From assembly GCA_032622095.1 (NCBI GenBank), contig CP136065.1, forward strand, positions 37,048,732 to 37,112,731: a DNA stretch of 64,000 nucleotides, given 5' to 3'. The translations under genes were made by a program, and so were the position numbers. Positions 35,787 to 44,760 of this stretch are shown here, in pieces (position 1 is the first letter of the stretch; each line of letters starts with the position of its first letter). Under the pieces are notes generated by a model. The model worked only from the letters and a program-made list of their open reading frames with translations. It was not told the DNA's origin and did not search any database. This DNA is from Siphonodentalium dalli. Its lineage: Eukaryota > Mollusca > Scaphopoda > Gadilida > Siphonodentaliidae.

Positions 35787-36179
35787 TTAATGTCGTTCGA
35801 AAGGTTTTGGCTCCATCGGTTGTTTTTGTGCCAGCGGATTGGCAGTGTGAATATTTACCATGTTTACATGTTTATAGATGATGTATATTGACCGTTTTGT
35901 AATATGGCATTCTTTACCAGTACAATTAATTCCTATTTTATCGTAGACACATGCGATTGAACATACACATGTATACCACCCTGTCGCCGAGGTTTTACGT
36001 TTACGTACACGTATAAAGTCCCCTCCCCATGTAACCAAACAATAGAAACAAAAACTAAGAAACAGAACAAAATGATTGCCAACAAAGAGAACAGATTCGT
36101 AGGATGACATTACGTTAAGCATAGTTATAACGACCGCATGTAAATTAATTACATATGAATAACAAGTGGTGTTTATCAT
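35787..36179 (-). CDS. Uncertain small ORF with hydrophobic N-terminal half and Cys-rich middle
   Basis: A 130-residue minus-strand ORF, unrecognised. From an internal Met at about residue 24 the protein reads SSYESVLF, then a hydrophobic stretch (LFVGNHFVLFLSFCFYCLV), a basic RVRKRK, and a cysteine-rich segment (WYTCVCSIACVYD, INCTGKECH). This arrangement is compatible with a small secreted precursor or a single-pass membrane protein, but equally with a chance ORF in AT-rich DNA. There is no splice, promoter or repeat context to support it, and the neighbouring DNA is mobile-element debris. Treat as hypothetical; no function is claimed. Confidence 0.15.
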   Translation of the reverse strand: MINTTCYSYVINLHAVVITMLNVMSSYESVLFVGNHFVLFLSFCFYCLVTWGGDFIRVRKRKTSATGWYTCVCSIACVYDKIGINCTGKECHITKRSIYIIYKHVNMVNIHTANPLAQKQPMEPKPFERH

Positions 36180-36736
36180 AATCAGTTGATAAATACAGAT
36201 ACCAATATCTTAATAATATTTCAATATATGCTAGCGTACTCAAAGACAAACATGCAGATATAGCACATTGCTTTGGAGCATTTGTCAAAATTAGTTCATA
36301 TATATAGTCATTATAGACATATATTCCCATCCCTTTACAATATTGTAAATTTCCCATGCATAACAAAAATCGCAATTGTTTTAATTCTCAAAGTGGCAAC
36401 TCAAGACAGGGATGTTCCTGAATTCGGGAAAATTCCATATAAGAATGTTAATGTTTGAGTTGTCATCCACTATCCCTAGAAACCGGGCATGATGTATACC
36501 AGAAGTCGACACAAAAAGATATTCGCGGACTGGGTAGCCTATATACGAGTCTAGCAACGTCAAATTTGCTGAAAAAATGTAGCAAGTCACGGGTATCCCT
36601 GGCTTGCCTACGTTTGGTGTCAGACATTGGTTTTATCAACTGCGCATTTGCCAGATTTTTATCTCACATGACATATAGTACTTGGGGGAAGTTTGTGATC
36701 GCTCTTTAAAAAAATACTTATCGCTAACACTTCTCT
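36180..36736. other. No recognisable feature
   Basis: No supported ORF, RNA or repeat. Confidence 0.5.
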
Positions 36737-36740
36737 TTAA

Positions 36741-36865
36741 CCCTTTCGTGACTGATTTTTTTAGAAAGCCCTGTGCCAATGCATTCTCTTATATATTGCG
36801 AGTCGACCATATGTCGCCTCGCATACATGTATATAGGAATGCATTGGCCTAACAATTATTATATT
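36741..36865 (+). mobile_element. MITE-2, 5' part only (copy E)
   Basis: TTAA at 36737-36740, then CCCTTTCGTGACTG and one hairpin (36772-36850; GTGCCAATGCATTCTCTTAT, loop GACCATATGTCGCC), with several substitutions. The right half is missing; the sequence passes into the TAGCTTCACTAAATTCACCC word that recurs at 39436. Confidence 0.65.
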
Positions 36866-36894
36866 ATATTTAGCTTCACTAAATTCACCCTCTG

Positions 36895-39365
36895 GGGACC
36901 TCATTCTGCTTAGGCCTAATCTTCTCTGGGAAGTTTCTTTATTATCAAATTTGTATCGAAATTTCTTCAATAGATTCTATTTCTTTTTTAGTTTAGTTTC
37001 TCTATATCCCCAAATTGGCAGACGACACACTGCATAATCGAGGTTCCCAAATGGGTGTACACCACAATATTCACCATTTGGGTACTTCAAATCTGAGTAC
37101 CCCATGTGGGCCCGGGATAGAATAGGCCTACCACCCCACTAAGTGGGGTAAAAATCCCCTAATGTGGCACCCTGTTTACCGCGGGGTACATCCAGTGAGG
37201 TGTGGTGTAGGAGTCCTGGAGGTACTAGCGGGGCGTATCACGTGAGGCATCGACCGGCAGACACGACTTAGCTCATGGTCCGCTTCAGTCCTACATCTCT
37301 TCAAGACGGGTGGTTGATTTGACTAGTCACGCCTCTCCCCAGTGTTTCAGATTCAATTTATTTTATATGTTGTATTGCCCGTCTGATGATTGAAGTGTTG
37401 ATTTCTGTTTTTCACGTATGATGTTTCTGTTTCTTTTGTGTTCGCCCTGATGATTGTTGAGTGTTGAATCCTGTATTTGTTGAATCCTGTATTATTCACA
37501 CCTGTCTCACTGCGGAGAGGTACCGGGAGGCTGCTATATGCAGTGGCTAAACGGGTCTTTGGCCCGACCAGAACTCCAAGGGAGAGGAGGGTATTCTAAG
37601 TGATTATAGCACTTGTCCTCCAATCCCTTTTGTCATATTCATTATGAACAAATAAAATATGTTTAAACTAAGGGTAGTCCGCGGCGGCTACTGGGCTAGT
37701 TGTCAATTTTTTTCTTTTCATATGGCAACTCAAAACAAAAACAACGTATTGCTCGTAAGAATGATGACTCACAAAGTTCCAATGATGCTGTGGTATTCCC
37801 TCAGTACTTGGTTCTTGGCTTTGACCCACATGTGAAACGACCTTCTACCTTTGTCATTGATAAAACGCAATTGATAAAAAGCATTGCTGGACAATTGAAA
37901 TATGTTAAACCAATCAGGACTGGGCCAATAAGTGGCTCTCTCTTGATTGAATGCTCAGAGAAAGTGTAATCTGATGCTCTGCTACAGTTAACAACTATTG
38001 CACAAACACCAGTATTCGTTACTCCCCACAAGACATTAAATAGTAGCAGAGCTGTGTTTCCCTCGATATAGCTGATATTTGGCACCACAGGGAGTTACTG
38101 AAGTCCGTTGATTTACAAAAAACTGTTGATGGTATAAGAGTTCCTTTTAACAGTTATCTTCTGACCTTCAATTGATGCGAACATCCACCGGCATTGGAGG
38201 TTGGATACTTGAAGGTAGATATAAGTACCTATGTTCCAAATCCATTACAATGTTTTAAATGCCAGGGCTATGGCCATGGCCAGGAACATTGTAAAAGTAA
38301 AGCAACCATTCGTGGACACTGTTCTGGTCTGGTCATGCTCATAATGATTATACAAATCCTAATAAATGTTCGAACTGTCAATGCTCACATGCTACAATGG
38401 ATCATTCATGTCCCATATAGGACTTTGAATTCAAGATACAAAGATGTAAGGCTGATAAACATTTATTGTACATGGATGCTAAGGACTTAGTTAGTGCCAG
38501 ACAGACCATCAATTTCTCAAGTCACATACTCGGCTGCCGTTTCTAAGAAAAGGTATGTTGATACCAGCACTCAGACAGAGATTCAAACAAAACTCGTCAA
38601 TATATAAATAGCAACACCAGTTCAAGAGAATGATATTACTCCTGTTCCTGAACCTGTCTCACATGCAATCAATGCAGTTAATACAGTTTTTACGTTTGTT
38701 CCGAAACCAACTAAGGAAATTGATCCCATTTGTTCCAAAACAGAAATCCCCAAAATTTGTCAAAAGCTTCGACTCTCAGAAAAACATTTGCAAAGTTTGA
38801 CACAATGCTCAAAGATAAGCAGTCAACTTTGAAGGTAAAAAGTTATTCCAAGTATTTCATGTGGGTGCAGGCTAGCAGTTTTGTGACACGTCACCTGTAG
38901 AACCTACCACCTGGACGTAAACTTGACGAATTAATTAAGGCTCACACCAGATTCATCAGATATTACAAATATCTTACGAGTTATGCAAAAGTCGACTTTG
39001 ACGACTACTTCACATATTTCAGTGTGGACCGGCCTTAATTACATTAAATTATTTATATTCGCTGATTACATTTCATGCATCTCTATATCTTGGCTGTTCT
39101 CAAAGCAGCATTGTTGTTCTTTTTTGTTATTCTGTTTGATATGTGTTTGCACTGGTCAGTTTCTTAATGGTTCGGACACCAATCGATCACCCTCGCTCTG
39201 ATTTTGGGTGTTTTTATTTGTATATATTTAGTTTCATTTTAGTCCAATTCACGGTTACGTCTATACACAGTTGCTTCGCTTTATTCTGATTCGGTTTATC
39301 TCAGTCGTTATGTGGCCTAACGGCCACAACGACGTGAAACCCTCTCCTAAACAAACAAACAATCA
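36895..39365 (+). mobile_element. Non-LTR retroelement, ORF1-only (internally deleted or half-LINE)
   Basis: Structure: a roughly 750-bp GC-richer leader (about 36895-37680), a degraded ORF1 with zinc knuckles, and then directly a 3' region ending GTGGCCTAACGGCCACAACG, ACGTGAAACCC and an AAAC-type tail (39348-39365). No endonuclease or reverse transcriptase sequence lies between. A 25-bp word beginning TAGCTTCACTAAATTCACCC flanks the region at about 36869 and 39436, but about 70 bp separate the AAAC tail from the second copy, so it is not a clean target duplication. Confidence 0.6.
37640..38995 (+). pseudogene. Non-LTR retrotransposon ORF1 (zinc-knuckle nucleic-acid-binding protein), frameshifted
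   Basis: The first block (37700-37969) reads FPQYLVLGFDP, LIKSIAGQLKYVKPIRTGPI and GSLLIECSEK, which is the N-terminal pattern of ORF1 proteins of Jockey/I-like elements. The second block (about 38194-38300) ends NPLQCFKCQGYGHGQEHCKS, a CCHC zinc knuckle. In a shifted frame a second knuckle-like segment follows (KCSNCQCSHATMDHSCP), then a WTL..KIQRCKADKHLLYMD-like stretch matching the usual EIQRIK...EARKLV tail. At least three frameshifts or stops separate the blocks. In intact relatives this protein coats element RNA and acts as a nucleic-acid chaperone; this copy cannot make it. No host gene is nearby. Confidence 0.75.
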
Positions 39366-40446
39366 AATCTGAGTCTTTTCTCCCATAGCAGATGAGGCCA
39401 TGCCGAATTTGGCGATGTCAGCTCGCCATGCGGGATAGCTTCACTAAATTCACCCTCTGGCGACATCTTTCTGCAAATGACAGGCACACTAAACTCAGGT
39501 TTGGTTTCCTGACTGAAAACTGTTTATGAGCTAATCACGATGTGTGTCACCGACTTTCGTGACAGTTGAGAAGATCAACACTGTAATTTCAGAAGTCACA
39601 TCTACTGATAAATGAACATGGCTATTATCACTACGAAAGCTTTACGCCCATATAGTTTAAGCTCGGGTTAAAACGTCATGCATCTCCGAACCATTACGCC
39701 ACAGTAACCGCATCCAATTGTGGGTGTAATCAAATTTAGAAATCCCTTCACGACGAACTATAGTTTAAATACAATCTAGCGTGTCAAACGCAACCGTGTC
39801 AAAACATTGATTCCAATAACGGAATTCAACACACGAATTTCATACTAAAATAGTTTGAATGCACTTGGGCCCATGAGATTGGGGAAGGGAATGATTTGGT
39901 AACGCCGATAATGATCAGAGGCTCATTGGAGCAAGCCGCATTAGTCTAGTTCATCGCACTGGGGTTCGCCAGTTACAAGCTGTGGAGAAATTAGGTTGAT
40001 AAATTTTTAGAGATTATTGATTTTCACCCAATGGGATACAAAATTCAGCTGATTCAGTTGTCGATATTGCCCGTCAAATGGAGGTTGTAGTGGAGAAACT
40101 TCGCTGTTGGAGTTTGATCCGTGTTTACCCAGCTGCTGCCGAGCCGATGCGTGTGCGTGTATTTATCAAAGGGTGTAGGGCTTCTCGATACGAGCTAAAG
40201 TATTATCGGTACGATATCCATTCTTTTATCGCGATATGGTTATATATCGATAATCTCAATTCATGGCCTTTTTCTCCCCCCCCCCCCCCCACACACATAA
40301 AAACACGAGCATTAGATGTTTGTACCATTTTCGCTCTAAGGAATTTTGTTTTAACACTTCCTCTTGTAATTGAAGTACGTAAAAGCTAACTGTTGCCTGT
40401 GTTTGTCGTTTATGTAATGAAAATAGCTTACATTCATAAGGCCCGT
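39366..40446. other. No gene; start of a dispersed repeat at 40057
   Basis: Nothing recognised in 39470-40050. At 40057-40200 lies one copy of the GTCGATATTGCCCGTCAAAT / GTTGTAGTGGAGAAACTTCG repeat described at 43143. Confidence 0.5.
40057..40200 (+). repeat. Dispersed repeat R, copy 1
   Basis: GTCGATATTGCCCGTCAAAT, GTTGTAGTGGAGAAACTTCG and CCAGCTGCTGCCGAG. Shared with 43143-43420 and, in part, with 44211-44290 and 49272-49360. Confidence 0.65.
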
Positions 40447-40450
40447 TTAA

Positions 40451-40683
40451 CCCTTTCATGTCTCGAGCTTCCTGAAATTCTGCAAAAAGCCTGTGCCAAT
40501 GCATTCTCTTAAATTTGAGAGTCGTATATATAAAAGAATGCATTGGCCTAATAATATTTACCTTGACATTGTAAGCCAACTAATTCTCTTATATTTGCGA
40601 GGCTCCATATGGGAGACTCGCTTATATAATATAAGAGAATTCACGGACACATGATCTTCAATAATACACCCGTCATGAATGGG
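40451..40683 (+). mobile_element. MITE-2 variant, copy D (233 bp)
   Basis: TTAA flanks lie at 40447-40450 and 40684-40687. Termini CCCTTTCATG and CATGAATGGG (imperfect inverted repeat) differ from copies A-C after CCCTTT. It carries one degenerate palindrome (40494-40545) and a second one with a new loop (40575-40645; TTGCGAGGCTCCATATGGGA). The right TTAA is also the first four bases of the 19499-type repeat that follows. Confidence 0.75.
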
Positions 40684-40687
40684 TTAA

Positions 40688-41500
40688 AGACATATTGTGG
40701 ACTTATTGCAGTGACTAAAACTTATACATTAGTATCCAAATACTACATAAATAGAGGATATGAAATGAGTGTTTCTCTCATATGATATTTATGAAACGAG
40801 TCTAAGAATTTTCAGTTTTCTCGAGCCTCCGGCGAGAGAAAACTGAAAATTCGTGACGAGTTTCATAAATATGATATGAGAGAAACACGAATTACATATT
40901 CTATTTATCATATGACACCTATAAATTGATTATGATGTCCAAACGCACACAAATCACTAAATAGGTATATGGCATCGGCAGCAAAAGGTTAATGTGACGT
41001 CACTTCATTGCACCGGAAGCCCAATTACAATTGGTGAACTAGCAGAAATAATATGCACGCGAAGATATAGTGCGCTATTCTGTTCTCAGTTTGTGACATT
41101 ATATCGTATGTTTATTAGATAAATACGAATTACATATTCTATTTATCGAAAAACAATGTCCAAAACTATATATTTCAAGATTATAATTGCGAGAATTTCG
41201 GTATCGCGTTGATTGACGCGCACGAATTTGACTTGCATTTAGTTAGAGATGCGGCTCTGCCCAGGCTGCCATTCAGCCAATCAGAACACACTTTTTGTCA
41301 ACAAACCAATCAAATTATCGGATGGTGATATGAACTAGTAGTTCATATGAAATTGATTTATGACATACTTTCCAACGTAAATAATGATTGAGTCATATGA
41401 TGAAACAATGTAGCAACCAACTAAACTAATCGATAATTCCAACCACATCGACTATACCATTTCAGAAAACACAACGTTTGAACTACGCACATAAGTGAAT
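40688..41500 (+). repeat. Third copy of the 19499-type repeat, split by an insertion
   Basis: Left part 40684-40748 (TTAAAGACATATTGTGGACT, TTAGTATCCAAATACTAC) and right part about 41405-41500 (ATGTAGCAACCAACTA, TTTGAACTACGCA) align to copy 1 at 19499-19640. About 650 bp of unrelated DNA, including the 40749 hairpin, sit between. Confidence 0.5.
40749..40909. repeat. Long hairpin with 80-bp arms
   Basis: Left arm 40749-40827 (GTGTTTCTCTCATATGATAT, AATTTTCAGTTTTCTCGAGC) pairs with right arm 40829-40909; loop CCTCCGG. The outer word ATTACATATTCTATTTATC recurs at about 41128-41146. The loop motif CGAGCCTCCGGCGAG parallels CGAGCCTCTAGGCGAG of the hairpin at 6784-6917. Confidence 0.8.
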
Positions 41501-41859
41501 ATTTATTACATTATTCGGGGCGAGTTATTGGGTGTTAAACATATTGCAATGATTCCGACAACAGCCGGATGTAGACATCACTTCGCACAGGCATGCCATG
41601 CTGACAGACATACAGACGACAGCCAACATGCACAACAATCAGATAGACTGGCACTCAGAGACAAAAAAACAGACACACAATTGTATACAAACAAAGGAAC
41701 GAGCAGTTTACAACTATAATCTACATAATTTGTGTTATATAATAAGCCTAATTTCTACAGACGTTTTTGGGTTCTAGTCAAAACTTAGCATTAACGATCA
41801 ACATAATTATGCTCTCCATAGGAATGCAGCTTTTTTCACAAAAAATACATTAGTTTGTT
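41501..41859. other. No recognisable feature
   Basis: A CAGACA-rich patch occurs at 41600-41690. No supported ORF. Confidence 0.45.
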
Positions 41860-42990
41860 TTATTCTTCTCGGGCGCAAAATATTTTTCATCTAATAGAAT
41901 GTAATAGAACGCGCACGTTTTGGATTCTTCGTCGTTTGTCATACTGCAGAAAAATGTCTACATGAAATGCGTTCAGCAGCTCGAATTCACAATCATTTCG
42001 ATCGTCGCAAATGGAAGAACATTCGATTAAGGCATGTTTGACAAGATCTTAAATATTTTTTGTCACATAAAACGCAAGTTTCCTCATTTGTTTCAGGAAT
42101 GTAATAACCAAGTGTTGGATGAACGGCAGATAACCTGGCAAGTCGAGTATCCTCCTCATTTACGCTCATTTCCTAATATGCTATATTAACTCTTGACCAT
42201 GATTCATTTGTCGCACATTTCCAATTAGATTTCTTTGGGAATATTGAGTTTTCTATTTAGTTCTCCAGGGCCTCTGTCATTTCATATCTGCTAAGAATGA
42301 AGATTGTGTCAGACACGTAACTAGGTTGTGAGCTTGCGACACCTACGACGTACTGATATAAGCGAGTAAGAAATAATTGTTTTGCCGTTTTCGAAACTTT
42401 TAAGTTGCACAACGAGCCGCAGAATGGCAATTTACGTTTTTCGATGACACCATAGACGAGGTTCCGACCAATCATTGAGCAATAACCGTTTTTGTACGAG
42501 GATGAAGGCCCTGGTAATGCGTTAAGCAGAATCGTGTTCTCTCAAGCCGATCAACGTGATTTCGATTTAAATACCAGAGGAGTTCAGAGCCGTGCAGAAT
42601 TTTAGGTATAACCACTGGCGAATAAATTAACGAGCAATTAACTTTTTGGGGTCATACCACCGGGATAGAGGCCAGATTTATTTAACATCATAAACGTGCT
42701 ACGGGTCTGATTGCAAATGTGATCAGTTAAAATCCCGTTGAAATCGTACTTATCAAGTCAAATACCCAAATGAGTGGTGTTCGTAGTTGCTTTGATATCT
42801 GCGATACCTAGGTTCCAGAGACGACTCTGGCGCGAACAGTCTGCTTTAGTTTCACCGAATATGACCATAGTTCATTTGGAGTGGTTATATTTATACCGCC
42901 ATTTTTTGCTGTAATCGTAGCAAATATCACAAAACGCTGATATACATTTACACCGATCATGTTGAGGCCAAACGGTGAGTTTGCAAGAAT
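41860..42990 (-). pseudogene. Non-LTR reverse transcriptase, C-terminal part, frameshifted
   Basis: Reading the minus strand from 42990 downward across several frames gives, in order: CDICYDYSKKWRYKYN (post-catalytic palm), WNLGIADIKATTNTTHLGI, FNGILTDHICNQTRSTFMML, SPVVIPKILHGSELLWYLNR, DRLERTRFCLTHYQGLHPRT, then IEKRKLPFCGSLCNLKVSKT and LFLTRLYQYVVG, and ending SRYEMTEALEN. This order matches the thumb and C-terminal region of pol proteins from invertebrate non-LTR elements, including the THLGI and the LYG.ELW-like landmarks. Two or more frameshifts and an internal stop disable it; the catalytic YADD box is missing because the 5' part is lost near 42990. A weak continuation (NEETCVLCDKK) extends to about 42050. 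Confidence 0.75.
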
Positions 42991-43142
42991 GTGTATTAAT
43001 ATGAAAGACAACGAGAGAGAAGTAAGGAATGAATGGAACTGGAGTCGAAATCAACAACACGAGGGATCGTTGTTAGTGTTGGTGGGACCATGTCAATTTT
43101 CGACACCAATACATTTTGTATTAACTATTCCAACTGATTAAT

Positions 43143-43420
43143 GTGTCGAAATCGTCCGTCAAATAGCGGTTGTAGTGGAGAAACTTCGACGTATGTTGGC
43201 ATTTGATCCATGATCAATCCGCCGACGACCGAGTTCAACATACTGTGGGCCGAAAAATGTCAATTGTCAGCAACATTAGGTACGGTGATTTTAATGTGTA
43301 CATGTTCACTATTCCAGCGGATCGGTTGTTTCACCTCGCTATCGGAGTGTGATAATTGTTTACCAGCTGCTGCCGAGACGCTGTATGTGCGTGAAAATAT
43401 CAAGAGCGTCAACGTGTGTG
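43143..43420 (+). repeat. Dispersed repeat R, copy 2
   Basis: GTCGAAATCGTCCGTCAAAT, GTTGTAGTGGAGAAACTTCG, CCAGCTGCTGCCGAG. Longer than the copy at 40057 because of a central insertion. The overlapping ORFs on both strands have no motif. Confidence 0.6.
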
Positions 43421-43559
43421 GTTCCTGAAAGCGAGGAATTTTGGTTAAAAACAAATTGCACTCAGGAATTTGGAAAAAACTTTATGACAGTGTGGACAAA
43501 GGGATGGAATACTGACTTGACTTGAAACGAAAAAACAGCATCGTTAGGGAGTGGCACAA

Positions 43560-43790
43560 TACGCCCGTGGTAATTCCAATACAGGGACATAACTCTGGTG
43601 AACATCGGAAAGCGGAACCCAAATTCGAATTTGACCTGTATTATGGGTTAGTGAACTGACATGTCAAATTTCATTCCATTTAGTTCAGACTTACACAATT
43701 TATCTGAAATCAAAAGCGAACGGATGGACAGACGGACTGAGAGACGAACGGATGGACAGACGGACTGAGAGACAAACTGACGGAGAGATC
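43560..43790 (+). repeat. Retroelement-type 3' fragment with a 28-bp duplication
   Basis: GGGACATAACTCTGGTGAAC, GTCAAATTTCATTCCATT, then GAACGGATGGACAGACGGAC plus TGAGAGAC repeated twice. This is typical of the 3' end of mollusc-type dispersed repeats (AAATTTCAT...ACAGACGG). Confidence 0.5.
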
Positions 43791-44210
43791 AATAACATAA
43801 TACGTTCAGTTTTTTTATAAAATAAATAAAGTGGACACAATTAATATTGTGAATATTGGCAATTGTAGAAGGCGGTGATTTAAAACACGTTCAACCCTGT
43901 TGTCGAGTTGAGTTGTAGAGACACTGTTATCACTGTTTAGCTCGTCGGCTATCCAGCTCAACATAGTTTTACACTCTACTATGTATATGTTGAATCAGCC
44001 AATATTGCACATAAAATGCCAATGACGTGCACGCGTAGTGGGCGTCTGACCATGGACACAGCCTCCAATAGTCTTGTAGATTAAATTTGGGAATAAAGAA
44101 TGAATGCAGTTGGAGAATAAATTAAGTGAGGCACCATTGTTAGCGTGGCATGTTAATTGTCGACAGTATGTTCGGAGGAATTAGCCCGATTTGTACATTG
44201 TTACAGTGAT

Positions 44211-44290
44211 TCAATTGTCAGTATCGACAGTTAAATAAAGATTTATGTCGAGAAACTTCGCCGTTGTAGCCACTGGTTTGGTCCCTGTTT
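44211..44290 (+). repeat. Dispersed repeat R, partial copy 3
   Basis: ATTCAATTGTCAGTATCGAC and GAGAAACTTCGCCGTTGTAG; ends where MITE-2 copy C begins. Confidence 0.5.
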
Positions 44291-44292
44291 AA

Positions 44293-44631
44293 CCCTTTAC
44301 CCAACAAACCGGCCAAAACCGGCCAAATAAAGCTGCAACAGCCTAAAATATCTTCGGTCTGTCTCAATAGAACCATACAAATATGGATATCATTGGAACC
44401 GGCTCATTGACCACACTGTGATGGTTACAGTTATGCCCTGTGCCAATGCATTCTCTTATATATGCGAGTCGACCATAGGTCGCCTCGCATATATAAGAGA
44501 ATGCATTTAACAATTTTATAATTTTTAATGTGTTAAGCCAATGCATTCTCTTATATATGCGAGGCGACCTATGGTCGACTCGCATATATAAGAGAATGCA
44601 TTGGCACAGGGCCGTTCTGTTTGGTCCCTGT
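44293..44631 (+). mobile_element. MITE-2, copy C with a replaced right end
   Basis: Left flank TTAA at 44289-44292 and end CCCTTTACCCAACAAACC. Both hairpins are present (44440-44505 and 44536-44608), but the spacer is shortened to about 30 bp and the first hairpin lost its last bases. The expected right terminus GTAAAGGG is missing. Instead, after CTGTTTGG, the sequence TCCCTGTTTAACC duplicates the left flank (GTTTGGTCCCTGTTTAACC at about 44274 and about 44619). Confidence 0.75.
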
Positions 44632-44760
44632 TTAACCGACAAGTTGTCGGTATCACCAAACCACGTATACCTTGATTCCGTGAGTATTGGACGTGGAACA
44701 TGAAAACACCGTCAAACACCCCTGATTAGGTGGTCCTTCTAAATTGACATGATGTTTGTG

